DNA of 45,334 nucleotides from Propionispira raffinosivorans DSM 20765 (GTDB taxonomy: Bacteria > Bacillota > Negativicutes > Selenomonadales > Selenomonadaceae), in NCBI RefSeq assembly GCF_000381065.1, contig NZ_KB905868.1, positions 1-45,334 of the forward strand. Direction: 5' to 3'. Numbering within the stretch: position 1 is the first letter of the stretch; each line of letters opens with the position of its first letter. Positions 7,120-16,183 of the stretch are shown in pieces. A program made the position numbers and the translations under genes. The notes below the pieces were generated by a model. It did no database searches and was not told the DNA's origin. It saw only the letters and a program-made list of their open reading frames with translations.

Positions 7120-8643
7120 TTAATAATTAATACCATATATTTGTATAATACGTGAATTTTGAGTGGCTAATTTCCATACAGTTTCACTAGATAATGGATG
7201 ATCAGCCGTACCACGTTTAGTATTTCCGTAAACATACCATTGTGTATCATCTAATGCTTTGTGTAGGCTAAAAAAATATGCTGTAGAAAAAGCAACGCTT
7301 AGTTCCCATTGTTCCCATAAGGATTGTCCATACGCCTCTGTATTATCATTAGTATATTCTATTAATATCTTATCAAAATTTTTGTATGACTGAGTTAAAT
7401 AAATATCTCCATTCCCCTGCGCGGTTATACCTGTACCGGCATAATTACTAACTTCTAACCCTTTGCTGGTATTAAGTAATGGTGTAAATACGGGAGTGCC
7501 TCTCCCTGTTACTCTGTTTTTTAATGCATCAGCAGTATAACCATTTACGTTTCCTGCACCATTAGCATAATTAACGTTGAAATTAGATGGATTATATACA
7601 TACATATTGGTTCCATCACTACCACCCCATAACCATGTTGGCTGTCCTGATTGACCAGACCAATTCCACGTCTTTCCGATTAGTTTGTTTGAATTATCTG
7701 CTGTACCATGTAAGGCTCCATTAAATCCGCCGTCAGCTTGAAAAACACCTTTAGTATATACATTTTTATCATTATAAGCACGAATCCAAGTAGCGTCAGA
7801 CATATGCCAGCCGCCACCCCATTTTTGATTATACCAGCCTGTATCCCCAGTCGTTTTAAACCAATCGGGTGTATAAATTGTTGGAACAGTTAGTTGTCCG
7901 GTAAGTGTTCCACCCGTGAGAGGCAGCACCTTATCGGTTGTAGCAACTTGTTTCCATGCTGACCATACATTATTATTTTTGATTCTAGAATAAACAGTAT
8001 TATCGTAGTTTGGTCCAAATTCAAAAGCCATTTGATGTGCGTATGCATCAGAATGTGCATGATGATATACATTTGCATCAGAAACACCGCTTGGCAAACC
8101 AGTAGTACAGTAATAGAACCCTGTGTTGAGAATCAAATTAGCATTTTCAAGCAGGTTCTTTTGAATACCAAGTCCAAATCCACTGGGTGCAAAAGCACTT
8201 GCATGTTTACCATCTACCGTATCCGCATTCGCTATCGTCCCATCCGTTGTGGCAACCTGCTTCCAGGCTGACCACACACCTTTTGTTTTCGTTCTTACAA
8301 ATATAATACTGGGCGAATTATCCGAACCATATGAAGCGGCTTGTTGATAGTACCAGGCCGTGTCACTATGGCTCATATTAATAACATACCACCAGCCCCC
8401 CTGACTAGGAGTATTCGCAAGATTAGTGCCTCTATAAAATCCTGTTGCTCTATCAGCATTTAAATCTTGACCTGATATATCCGTTGCAGCAGTTCCTAGT
8501 CCAAAACCGGATGGTGCTTTTTTAATAACCAATTCCGTAAGTGCATCATCTATAAGATCTGCATTTTTATTAAAATCATCAACATTATAAAATTCTTCTT
8601 GCAAGGGTTTTATAAGTTTAAAATTTTGCGTAGAGTTAGCCAT
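7120..8643 (-). CDS. Tail fibre protein with two knob repeats
   Basis: A 507-residue fibre that would bind the host surface. The N-terminus (NFKLIKPLQEEFYNVDDFN) is a usual baseplate-attachment stretch. Two tandem pyocin-knob-like units begin with PSGFGLG (about residues 44 and 153) and end with VWSAWKQVATTD. An LTGGTLTGQLT motif, typical of phage fibres, follows, then a C-terminal receptor-binding region with no known domain. GAGGTGAT precedes the ATG; the start overlaps the XkdU-like gene by 8 bases. Confidence 0.85.
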   Translation of the reverse strand: MANSTQNFKLIKPLQEEFYNVDDFNKNADLIDDALTELVIKKAPSGFGLGTAATDISGQDLNADRATGFYRGTNLANTPSQGGWWYVINMSHSDTAWYYQQAASYGSDNSPSIIFVRTKTKGVWSAWKQVATTDGTIANADTVDGKHASAFAPSGFGLGIQKNLLENANLILNTGFYYCTTGLPSGVSDANVYHHAHSDAYAHQMAFEFGPNYDNTVYSRIKNNNVWSAWKQVATTDKVLPLTGGTLTGQLTVPTIYTPDWFKTTGDTGWYNQKWGGGWHMSDATWIRAYNDKNVYTKGVFQADGGFNGALHGTADNSNKLIGKTWNWSGQSGQPTWLWGGSDGTNMYVYNPSNFNVNYANGAGNVNGYTADALKNRVTGRGTPVFTPLLNTSKGLEVSNYAGTGITAQGNGDIYLTQSYKNFDKILIEYTNDNTEAYGQSLWEQWELSVAFSTAYFFSLHKALDDTQWYVYGNTKRGTADHPLSSETVWKLATQNSRIIQIYGINY

Positions 8644-9187
8644 TTGGTATCACCTCGTTTCGTAATGTATTATGCGTATATTTTCTTAATTGTTCATGCG
8701 TCAATTTGCCAAGTGTAAAGTGCTGATTATACAGTAAATCAACAAATAACGTCATATTCATTGGTACAATTCTTTCTAACATTTCTTGCACTGATTCAAG
8801 ATTTTTCTTGGCGATCAGCTCAACTCGAACCTCAAGGCTAAACAGATTATTCACCAAATTTATGCGATATCCATTCGCACCACATAAATTTGCTAATTTT
8901 TGTTTTAGATCGGGTACTGTGTAAGGTAACATTTCGTTATATCGCATCAATAATCTAAATTTGCGCTCATCTAACGTATCTGACGCTTTGGGTGTAATTT
9001 TAAGCATTATCTCACGTCTGGAAACACCGTTTTTTGTTGAATCTAAAATAAACTGATCGTTCAAGCAATCATCTAAAGCAAGCCAAATAATTTTAAACAT
9101 TTCATTTTCTCTGGCAGCAATTTCATGAAATTCTTTTGCTTCTTTTACTACAGACGGATAGTATCTTGAAACATCTACATCACGCAT
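8636..9187 (-). CDS. xkdU: Baseplate/tail protein, XkdU/YmfQ family
   Basis: A 183-residue protein of the DUF2313 (YmfQ/XkdU) family, which sits between baseplate J protein and the fibre in Mu- and PBSX-type tails. Features: RDVDVSRYYPSVVKEAKEF at the start, and later TLDERKFRLLMRYNEMLPYT and the FSLEVRVEL strand. The ATG at 9187 has GGGGGAG about 5 bases upstream. Overlaps the baseplate J gene by 8 bases. Confidence 0.8.
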   Translation of the reverse strand: MRDVDVSRYYPSVVKEAKEFHEIAARENEMFKIIWLALDDCLNDQFILDSTKNGVSRREIMLKITPKASDTLDERKFRLLMRYNEMLPYTVPDLKQKLANLCGANGYRINLVNNLFSLEVRVELIAKKNLESVQEMLERIVPMNMTLFVDLLYNQHFTLGKLTHEQLRKYTHNTLRNEVIPNG

Positions 9188-10244
9188 GTATACTCCCCCT
9201 AACTGGAATTGAATCAGCGGGAATCGTAAAATTAGCGGCTGTGTCATTTATAGTTGTTCCCTCTACATCGAGAATTCCGGTAACATCTAGTATTCTTGTT
9301 TCAAGTTGACTGATTCTGACAATCAAGTTTTCATTATCTGCCCAATTTTTAGCTAATTCTTTGAAATAATCATCAATTACAACTTCAATATTTGTTTTGC
9401 ACTCTTCGAATGACCACCCATTTTGGTATGTTAATTTAGCTGAAATATTTATTGTTTCTGCGCCAACGCCAAAAACAGTCACAACATGATCGATCGGTGC
9501 AATTCCAAGCCCATCACCGGCGTTTACGGTTGGATCAATTAAGGTCTGAACCTTATTAACCATTTCTGTAGATGGTGCTTTATATTCTGAATTAATAATC
9601 ACCAGCTTTACCGTTCCGCCACCTTTCCATGCACGATACGGCTTCACGCCACCGACTCCATTAATTTTATTTACTTTTTCAATGTAATCAGCTCGATTGC
9701 CACCAAACGCAATATTTTCAAAACTTGCCAGATATCTTTTTCGAAAAGCCTCTGTCGTTTCTTCATCTTCGCCCGGGATTGTCACATCGCTGAGTCCAGC
9801 TGTTTGCAGTCCTGCAATATAATCAATCGATATCATGTTTCCGGTGGGTTTATTTCCAATCGTACCAGCCGTTTCACACTGCAATAAAAAAACGCCGCTA
9901 CTGATTTTTTCAGTAACCGCGTAATTTACATCGTCATAGGAAAAGCGAGATCCAATCGGTATTTCGAGTGCTGCAGGTGTAAAAATCCCCTTCACCTGCG
10001 CATACGTGGCAGGCTCCGGACTAAGGCCTCTTTCTTTTGCACGTTTTATTAAATATGGCCGTTCCGCTGTATCACCATAGCTATTTTTCATGTAATAATC
10101 GCACATTGCATAAAGAAGCATAAATTCAATCGCCGCTGGCATAGCGCTGTCATAAACAACGCTGCCTTCACGCTTATCAATATCATTTGCTACATTTGAC
10201 ATCATTCGTTTAAAAATAACATCCTCTGTTTGATTTTCATACAT
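9180..10244 (-). CDS. xkdT: Baseplate J-like protein
   Basis: A 354-residue protein of the Baseplate_J family (XkdT in PBSX, Mu gp47). Marks: VANDIDKREGSVVYDSAMPAA near the N-terminus, IPGEDEETTEAFRKRYL in the middle, FGGNRADYIEKVNKINGVG, and the final IPVRGSI. It forms baseplate wedges in contractile tails. It starts one base after the end of the XkdS-like gene, in tight operon order. Confidence 0.92.
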   Translation of the reverse strand: MYENQTEDVIFKRMMSNVANDIDKREGSVVYDSAMPAAIEFMLLYAMCDYYMKNSYGDTAERPYLIKRAKERGLSPEPATYAQVKGIFTPAALEIPIGSRFSYDDVNYAVTEKISSGVFLLQCETAGTIGNKPTGNMISIDYIAGLQTAGLSDVTIPGEDEETTEAFRKRYLASFENIAFGGNRADYIEKVNKINGVGGVKPYRAWKGGGTVKLVIINSEYKAPSTEMVNKVQTLIDPTVNAGDGLGIAPIDHVVTVFGVGAETINISAKLTYQNGWSFEECKTNIEVVIDDYFKELAKNWADNENLIVRISQLETRILDVTGILDVEGTTINDTAANFTIPADSIPVRGSIHA

Positions 10245-10657
10245 TATCCAATCTTCACCACCTTGTCTACCTCAATCACTCCAGCAACAGTCACAGCCTT
10301 AAACTTTGCCAAAACATTCCCTTTATTATCATGTGATAAATCAAACTCCGTTACATCATTGATACGATCATCCTGCACCAGAGCTTCACGGATCCGACGC
10401 GGCAATTCCGAAAACACCCAGGGAATTGGTTTGCCGAAGAGTTCTTCTAATTCAACCCCATAATTCCAACTATAAATAACATATTTATAGCGTTCGGTGT
10501 TGAGGATTTTATAGATGGCCTGCTCAATCGCTGCGAGATCATCCGTCATCCCGACTATTTTTTCATCTTCGATTAGCATTTTATACGTTTTATTTGGCTG
10601 ACTAACAATTGTCGCCGTTGTTGTTATCTCTATACCAGTATCCGGCAATAATCCCAT
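10244..10657 (-). CDS. xkdS: Baseplate protein, XkdS/DUF2634 family
   Basis: A 137-residue protein matching the DUF2634/XkdS group, related to gp25-like wedge proteins: AAIEQAIYKILNTERYKYVIYSW followed by GVELEELFG and a conserved ELPRRIREALVQDDRI. It lies directly upstream of baseplate J, as in PBSX. Confidence 0.85.
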   Translation of the reverse strand: MGLLPDTGIEITTTATIVSQPNKTYKMLIEDEKIVGMTDDLAAIEQAIYKILNTERYKYVIYSWNYGVELEELFGKPIPWVFSELPRRIREALVQDDRINDVTEFDLSHDNKGNVLAKFKAVTVAGVIEVDKVVKIG

Positions 10658-10661
10658 GTAA

Positions 10662-11069
10662 TCACCCCCACTGTCCGGACAAATTCGAATGGTTAAATGT
10701 ACGGCTTAAAATACAATATTCCTGCCCTCCGGCCTGCCTCACCAAAATAACCGATTCCCCAACATGCAGACTATTAAAAACTCGAATCCGTTTACGACCA
10801 GTGTAATCATGATTATGTGATTCGTATGCTGGATAACCAGATCCGCCACCGCGATTTTCAGTAACATGATTTACTTCGATATCCACGTCATAGTCTCGAA
10901 CGGCATCGGTCAATATAAGAAATTCTTCTGTAATGATGTCCCGCTGTTCAATACGTACAGACAAAGGATTTTCAGATTCAACCACACCGACAATATAATC
11001 TGTGAGTTTCCCGGCATCCATGGTCTGCTTCATTAAAGCTTGCATCGTTTGCATCAATTGAGCACTCAT
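10662..11069 (-). CDS. xkdR: Tail protein, XkdR/DUF2577 family
   Basis: A 135-residue protein with the DUF2577 layout: an N-terminal helix, then the beta-rich core VGVVESENPLSVRIEQRDII, a histidine-containing loop (YESHNHDYTGRKRI) and LHVGESVILVRQAGGQ. In PBSX this is xkdR, between the XkdQ hub protein and XkdS. Overlaps the upstream gene by 4 bases. Confidence 0.82.
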   Translation of the reverse strand: MSAQLMQTMQALMKQTMDAGKLTDYIVGVVESENPLSVRIEQRDIITEEFLILTDAVRDYDVDIEVNHVTENRGGGSGYPAYESHNHDYTGRKRIRVFNSLHVGESVILVRQAGGQEYCILSRTFNHSNLSGQWG

Positions 11070-12031
11070 CCTGTAATCACATCCCCTCGCAATGTTAAAT
11101 CCATTACATGCTGATTATTACTGAATTTATGTTTAACGGATTCCACGATAACCTGTTTTGTTAGCTGCATATCACCTAAATTCAAATTCACATAAAGCAT
11201 GGTACCAGCCCGAGCCCGAACATCACCTGCAGCATTTTGAATGGACAACGTTCTTCTAACGCGATCGTGCATTTTTAACTTTGCATCTGCCATTTCTTTA
11301 AAGTTCAACGCTTTCTTTACATTTACAGATTCCGTAAGCTGCAGCACACCCCATTTTTTAATGGCTTCACTGTCATAAGGCTTCCATACATCGCGCTTTC
11401 CTGTTTCCTTATTATCATAATAAAGCTTGACGCGACTATACGTATCTTTATCGATCGAAGACTCATAAGAAAAGTTCTCGGCGGTTTCAGCATCAATCAG
11501 AATATCCAATTTTAGTTTTTCAATATCTACAAGTGTAAGCTTGCCAAAGTCATCGTATAAAACGTATATTTTTTTTGTATTTTCCATCGTCATATCAAGC
11601 ATTGTCTGCATAATATCAAACAGTGCTTCATTACTGCCGCGATATTTGGGAATGAAATACTCGGTATCGGCGATATTACCAATCTTCAGCTGAAAATCTT
11701 CGGAAATCTGACGAATTGCATCACTGGCTTTCGTTTCGACAAAAGAATAAATATCCTTATTTTTCAGGTACCGCAATTGATCATAGGCTGTAACTGAAAT
11801 GGAATTATCTTTATTTCGCTTTTTAATAAACACATACCCGTAAAATAAATTTGTGCCGCCGTAATTCATCTGTACCGTGTTGCCCTCATTAAAAATAAGA
11901 ATACTATCTTTTAGCACCTTAAAGGTAAGCTTTCCCGGTGTTCCTTTACGATTTAATTCCCATATAACATCATCTTGAACGGCTGGCCAATAGTATTTAT
12001 CCGTCTCACGATTATGAATAATAATTTGCAT
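11066..12031 (-). CDS. xkdQ: Tail hub protein, XkdQ/YqbQ family
   Basis: A 321-residue hub protein: an N-terminal strand region (GTPGKLTFKVLKD), GNTVQMNYGGTNLFYGYVF, then ISVTAYDQLRYLKNKD and a region ending KHKFSNNQHVMDLTLRG. The family is related to phage late-control/gp27 hubs that carry the tail spike. I prefer the ATG at 12031, two bases past the upstream stop (TGATATG), over a TTG at 12070 inside the previous gene. Confidence 0.85.
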   Translation of the reverse strand: MQIIIHNRETDKYYWPAVQDDVIWELNRKGTPGKLTFKVLKDSILIFNEGNTVQMNYGGTNLFYGYVFIKKRNKDNSISVTAYDQLRYLKNKDIYSFVETKASDAIRQISEDFQLKIGNIADTEYFIPKYRGSNEALFDIMQTMLDMTMENTKKIYVLYDDFGKLTLVDIEKLKLDILIDAETAENFSYESSIDKDTYSRVKLYYDNKETGKRDVWKPYDSEAIKKWGVLQLTESVNVKKALNFKEMADAKLKMHDRVRRTLSIQNAAGDVRARAGTMLYVNLNLGDMQLTKQVIVESVKHKFSNNQHVMDLTLRGDVITG

Positions 12032-12032
12032 A

Positions 12033-12737
12033 TCAGCCAAGGTGCAACACCGTACCTTCCATACTGCCAATTGGATTACTCATTCCATTGCTGGACAATA
12101 CCGTTCTCCAGTCTAAAGATCCACCAGAAACACCTTTGCACACTTCCCACATCGACTGCTCATTGCGAATTTTATAGATGGCTGGTGTTTCTCGATCGGT
12201 TGCTGGTCTTGTCTCTTTGACTTTAAAATGCTGCTTACCATCGGCATCGGTCGTAACTTCACACTCCTTGGTCGCGTATGGCTTATATTGTTTAAGCTTC
12301 AACGGTACCACAAGATCAAAGCCATCGGCAAAATCTTCATTGACTGCATAATCTTCGATTGTCACAAGCATATTGGTGTCCCATAACATGCGGTATTGAG
12401 AATTCATTCTTGAAATAACAAGCCGCATTGGGGTTTGTGTTGTTTTTGCAGATTTAAAAGTATCGAGAAAATAGTCTGCTTTTTTAAATGAAAAACTACT
12501 GCCCATCAGTTTATTACTCAACGAATCCGCAAAGGATGTATCATAATTGGCAAACGGATACTTTGCATTTGGCAGCCGTGCGTCAAAAGATATTTCCGTA
12601 AGCCCTGCCGATTTAATGATGTTCACTTCACCTTCATTAATAAGATCGATGGTCTTATTCTTGTTTTTAATTTTTATAGACATCTTCGCCGGTGGTACCG
12701 GCAGCATCGTCATACCCAGAAAAAAATAATAAGCCAT
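12033..12737 (-). CDS. xkdP: LysM-like tail protein, XkdP family
   Basis: A 234-residue protein between the tape measure and the XkdQ hub. The C-terminal ~55 residues (PAIYKIRNEQSMWEVCKGVSG...) are a degenerate LysM domain, which can bind peptidoglycan during tail penetration. The N-terminal part resembles the XkdP/gp53-type baseplate component. The start abuts the end of the tape measure gene. Confidence 0.78.
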   Translation of the reverse strand: MAYYFFLGMTMLPVPPAKMSIKIKNKNKTIDLINEGEVNIIKSAGLTEISFDARLPNAKYPFANYDTSFADSLSNKLMGSSFSFKKADYFLDTFKSAKTTQTPMRLVISRMNSQYRMLWDTNMLVTIEDYAVNEDFADGFDLVVPLKLKQYKPYATKECEVTTDADGKQHFKVKETRPATDRETPAIYKIRNEQSMWEVCKGVSGGSLDWRTVLSSNGMSNPIGSMEGTVLHLG

Positions 12738-14803
12738 TATGGATGCACCTTCTCTGCACCAGCATTCATCGCATCAAACAGGCTGTCATTCATATATCGC
12801 ACCATACCATCGATATCAGTATCACTGCTTACATTATTGTGAATTCCACCCATTTCAATTTTGACTTCCGCTGTTGTATATTTATTAATAACTTCCTGCT
12901 CTGCAATATCTCGTAAATATTTAATATCCTCATCGGTAATTTCCATGGCTTCTTTTACTTTTCCGGTATTGTCAGCAGTATCTTTGGTGTTTTTACCAAT
13001 ATCCCCAGCACTTTCACCACTAGAAACACTTGGAGCTTGCGGAATGCTTGGAGCACTCGGTAATAATCCACCAAGCCCTCTCGCGCCAATATCATGCCCT
13101 TTCATGAAATTTCCGCTTGAATAGTCCATACTATAGGCCGAAAAATCAACGCCACCGCTTATTGGTATTTTTGATGCTAACCCTTTGCCCCAATTTACAA
13201 AACCAACTTCCATGCCTGGTATCTTATTGATTAGACCTATAATTTCATTTACAGATCGACCCACTAACTCTACAATACCATTCCAAATCACTGCAAACAG
13301 ATTATAAATAGCAGCAGTCGGATTTTTAAAGGCATTTCCCAGAAACTCCACAAAGGCTAAAAATATATTCCAAACAATTGCAACTGTATTGTAGATCTGT
13401 CCTCCCATCCAAAAGAATAGCCCCACTATAATTCCAGTTGCTGAAATACTAGTGCCCGCAAAATGATTAACGGCATAAACCGCCAAATAAAATATACCAA
13501 TGACTGCTATCACACCAAAAATAATCCATGTAAGTGGACAAGCATATAATGCAGCATTTAATCCATCTTGTGCAATTGTCAAACCAATTATAGCTGCCGT
13601 TTCTGCGGCAGATGCAGCGGCATGAGCAGCAGCCATCGTTGCTGCAAATCCAGCATTTCCAGCTATTGCAAGCAGCACGAATGCTAAACCAACAAAAACA
13701 GGCTCCATAATTGCTCCATTGGCTATAACAATGCCAGATAACCAACGAACATTATTAATCAAGCCCGCAACTGCCTGCCCAACAACTATAAATGTTTGTC
13801 CTGCCATTTCCCCAAACGATCTCATACTTTCACTATTCGCAATTGCAGAAAGTTGATTGAAAACTGGTACAAAGGCTCGAAAAGCAGTCGTCTGCATGTT
13901 TTGCCATACTTGCCCCCAAGTCATTGGCATAGCCGCAAATTTAGTATTGATTTCATCCGTTGCTCCTAAAATAGCATTTTTCATAATATCCGCTGTAATT
14001 TTTCCTTCACTAGATAATTGTTTCAATTGCCCTTGTGTTACGCCCATAAAATGTGCCACAATTTGTTCGATCATTGGTGCAGCTTCTGCAATGGACCTAA
14101 ATTCATCTCCTTGCAGTTTCCCACTGCCAAGTGCCTGCGTAAGCTGCAGCATGGCATCTTTTTGCTGCTCTAGTCCGGTCCCGCCAACAGTAAAGAGTTT
14201 TTGAATATTTTCAACAAACGGGACAATTACTTGTGGATCAGGAAAGGCCTCTTTTGCAGTCAATCCAATTTTTGCCACAGCATCGGCCATACCCGAATAA
14301 CTACCTCGCGCTCTTAAAGCAGAATAATAGATCTGATCATTGAGAGCTACAGCTTGTTCTTGGCTGCTTGTTATTAGCTTAATTCTGGCTACAATTCCAC
14401 TATATTCATCACTCAATGCAGTAAGCTTATTTGCAGCTTGTGTTAACAATTCGACAATTTTCGTGATAGCCATAACTACCATACTTGCCAGCGTGAATTT
14501 CGCAAATGCATTCCCCATAGAATCTCCTATTCTGTTGACTGCACCAGATATTCCATTTACATTATTTTTTAAATTATTTGCCGACGTAGAAGCAGCATTA
14601 AATCCACCTGCACTTGCATAAGCTGCCGCTCCAATATTTTCAATTTGAATGGCGGCTGCATGCGGCACAGCATTTTCTATTTTATTTGCCGCCACAGCTG
14701 CTTTTTCAAATTTCCCAGTTGTAGCCTCAGCAGCCTTGGCCATCTTTTGAAACTGTGGCGTAACACCATCCGACAAAGCAATTGACTGCTCAATTGTTGC
14801 CAA
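12737..14803 (-). CDS. Tail tape measure protein
   Basis: The 688-residue protein sets tail length. Residues ~80-300 hold the tape-measure domain (LGSGKLQGDEFRSIAEAAP, MGVTQGQLKQLSSEGKI and the AFRAFVPVFNQL region). Several hydrophobic stretches follow (VGLAFVLLAIAGNAGF and WIIFGVIAVIGIFYLAVYAV). I chose TTG at 14803 because AAAGGATGGTGA precedes it and it gives the usual start M-ATIEQSIALSDG; an ATG at 14833 is the alternative. Upstream, 14834-14945 holds only the moron terminator. Confidence 0.9.
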   Translation of the reverse strand: MATIEQSIALSDGVTPQFQKMAKAAEATTGKFEKAAVAANKIENAVPHAAAIQIENIGAAAYASAGGFNAASTSANNLKNNVNGISGAVNRIGDSMGNAFAKFTLASMVVMAITKIVELLTQAANKLTALSDEYSGIVARIKLITSSQEQAVALNDQIYYSALRARGSYSGMADAVAKIGLTAKEAFPDPQVIVPFVENIQKLFTVGGTGLEQQKDAMLQLTQALGSGKLQGDEFRSIAEAAPMIEQIVAHFMGVTQGQLKQLSSEGKITADIMKNAILGATDEINTKFAAMPMTWGQVWQNMQTTAFRAFVPVFNQLSAIANSESMRSFGEMAGQTFIVVGQAVAGLINNVRWLSGIVIANGAIMEPVFVGLAFVLLAIAGNAGFAATMAAAHAAASAAETAAIIGLTIAQDGLNAALYACPLTWIIFGVIAVIGIFYLAVYAVNHFAGTSISATGIIVGLFFWMGGQIYNTVAIVWNIFLAFVEFLGNAFKNPTAAIYNLFAVIWNGIVELVGRSVNEIIGLINKIPGMEVGFVNWGKGLASKIPISGGVDFSAYSMDYSSGNFMKGHDIGARGLGGLLPSAPSIPQAPSVSSGESAGDIGKNTKDTADNTGKVKEAMEITDEDIKYLRDIAEQEVINKYTTAEVKIEMGGIHNNVSSDTDIDGMVRYMNDSLFDAMNAGAEKVHP

Positions 14804-14900
14804 AATATCACCATCCTTTCTATAAGCAGGCATAAAAAATCCGCCCTATATAAACGGGCCTCTTCCTACTAACAGTTTTATGCTTTCAACTGTCTACTGT

Positions 14901-14931
14901 AAAAAAGAGAACCTGTCCATATTGGGCGGTT
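14901..14931 (-). terminator. Probable terminator of the moron gene
   Basis: On minus AACC pairs with GGTT (plus 910-913 with 928-931), with an inner CC/GG pair, followed by CTCTTTTTT. The stem is short, so efficiency is uncertain and late readthrough into the tape measure gene must be possible. Confidence 0.4.
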
Positions 14932-14945
14932 TTATCTGAATAAGC

Positions 14946-15515
14946 TTACTTTAGCACGCCTCCTGAATCTAATTTAACTGTATCATTTCCACGTTTCCCC
15001 ACATTTGCCTTATGCTTATAATCAATATAACACTGAACAATTCGTTCAGCATCTGTTGAAAACGCCTGCGTCTCAAACCAATCATTATATGCTCCCGGAA
15101 AATTTTTTCTAAGAAAAAGTTCAAATGCTGTTCCTGGATATGACAAAAATACATTATTAGTTTTTGCCCGAGTTATCTTATATTCAGTATCATTATAAGT
15201 AAAATAAAAATACTCATTCAAATCAATTCCCCTAAGATCCTGATAGGTAACATGCATAGAAGTAAAATTGTCATCAGACGTATCCTGAAAATATATTTGA
15301 AATTTATCGTCTCTTGGGTATCCACTCATTTTCAAATATCCATCATAAGCACCTTCTCCATCCGTGACAACTAAATTTTTTGCATAAATTTTTGTTTGAT
15401 TAACGATTACAAAGTATTGGTCATCTGTTTTTTCTTTGGACGTCTCTGCAAAACATGTCGATATCAAAAAAAAGCAGAAGACCATTAATAAAATAATTTT
15501 TCGTGTCATCTTCAT
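14946..15515 (-). CDS. Secreted protein, moron in the tail operon
   Basis: A 189-residue protein with a clear signal peptide: KMTRK, hydrophobic core IILLMVFCFFLIST, cleavage likely after CFA and before ETSKEK. The mature part is about 165 residues of mixed fold, with YLKMSGYPRDDKFQIYFQD and two Cys. I do not recognise the family. It breaks the conserved chaperone-to-tape-measure order, and has its own extended -10 promoter (15544-15552) and a possible terminator. That is the signature of a moron expressed in the lysogen. Confidence 0.7.
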   Translation of the reverse strand: MKMTRKIILLMVFCFFLISTCFAETSKEKTDDQYFVIVNQTKIYAKNLVVTDGEGAYDGYLKMSGYPRDDKFQIYFQDTSDDNFTSMHVTYQDLRGIDLNEYFYFTYNDTEYKITRAKTNNVFLSYPGTAFELFLRKNFPGAYNDWFETQAFSTDAERIVQCYIDYKHKANVGKRGNDTVKLDSGGVLK

Positions 15516-15543
15516 ACATCCTCATCCATGATATTTTCCCACT

Positions 15544-15552
15544 ATTATATCA
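15544..15552 (-). promoter_or_regulatory. Extended -10 promoter of the moron
   Basis: TGATATAAT on minus, the same nonamer as the promoter before the restriction-modification cassette. It lies just past the stop of the frameshifted tail-chaperone reading frame, about 22 bases before the moron ATG as start-site distance. No clear -35. Confidence 0.5.
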
Positions 15553-15556
15553 TAAA

Positions 15557-15739
15557 TTAATGATGTTTTCTTTTTGCATCTTCTGCCTCTTTTTTATCCC
15601 GTTTCATTTTTATTGCAATCGCTGCAAAAACAAAGGCTCTTTCATTCTCTGGAAGACTAAATAACTCATGCGGAAATTTATGAAATTTAAGGAGGGCGTA
15701 ATATGCTATATTCGCATATGGATCGCCCTCCTCAATTAG
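15557..15739 (-). CDS. -1 frame extension of tail chaperone (GT-type)
   Basis: A 60-codon open frame with no start of its own: LIEEGDPYANIAYYALLKFH onward, ending KRKHH. It is reached only by a -1 slip at AAAAAAC (15739-15745), at the end of the XkdN-like gene. The same arrangement is known for tail chaperones of many long-tailed phages, where a minor longer product is needed for tail assembly on the tape measure. The whole long product would span 16167-15557 (about 202 residues). Confidence 0.8.
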   Translation of the reverse strand, partial: LIEEGDPYANIAYYALLKFHKFPHELFSLPENERAFVFAAIAIKMKRDKKEAEDAKRKHH

Positions 15740-15745
15740 TTTTTT
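15690..15745 (-). promoter_or_regulatory. Programmed -1 frameshift signal
   Basis: On minus: slippery heptamer A-AAA-AAC (15745-15739) in frame before the stop TAA, then a 6-base spacer. A stem AGGAGGGCG/CGCCCTCCT follows (15732-15724 with 15698-15690), with an inner stem ATATGC/GCATAT. This is a canonical slippery site with a stimulatory structure at the usual spacing. Confidence 0.88.
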
Positions 15746-16167
15746 GCCTGTTTAATCTTTTCATCCATCCCAACTTGAAAACCGTTGGCTTGCGTTACAG
15801 CCATATAAAGGTCCGTATATTCGCCAGGTGTCAGCATCTTTTTGACGAGTTCTTCAGCTCCGACAACACCATAAGATTCTTGCAGCTGTGCACTGTTTAA
15901 ATTTGGATACACGACACATTCACAAATTAATGCCGTTGCGTATTTATCTTGATCAAGCGACGTTGCAGTCTGCCGTGATCCTGGAATAAACTCTTTTTTC
16001 TTACATGAATTTTGAAGTGACTCATTTTCATCACTTGTAAGAACACGAATCTCCCAATCCATCGGGCTTTTATCAGCCCCTAAAAATCTTTTTGATGCCA
16101 CATATTTTACATTTTCTGCTTTAATTGCATTTTCGGCCAAAAAAGCCTGTAAATTATCTTCTGCCAT
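15736..16167 (-). CDS. xkdN: Tail assembly chaperone, XkdN family (G-type product)
   Basis: A 143-residue protein: DNLQAFLAENA at the start, a beta-rich core with PMDWEIRVLTSDENESL, then ALICECVVYPNLNSAQLQ and LTPGEYTDLYMAV. These match the XkdN/phage tail chaperone family acting between tube and tape measure. Translation either stops at the TAA after AAAAAAC or slips into the -1 frame. Confidence 0.85.
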   Translation of the reverse strand: MAEDNLQAFLAENAIKAENVKYVASKRFLGADKSPMDWEIRVLTSDENESLQNSCKKKEFIPGSRQTATSLDQDKYATALICECVVYPNLNSAQLQESYGVVGAEELVKKMLTPGEYTDLYMAVTQANGFQVGMDEKIKQAKN

Positions 16168-16183
16168 TTATATCAATCCTCTC

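Noticed and set aside
13467..13745. 92-codon minus ORF rich in Cys and Trp inside the tape measure gene
   Set aside because: Composition is typical of an out-of-frame read of hydrophobic codons, and it has no RBS.
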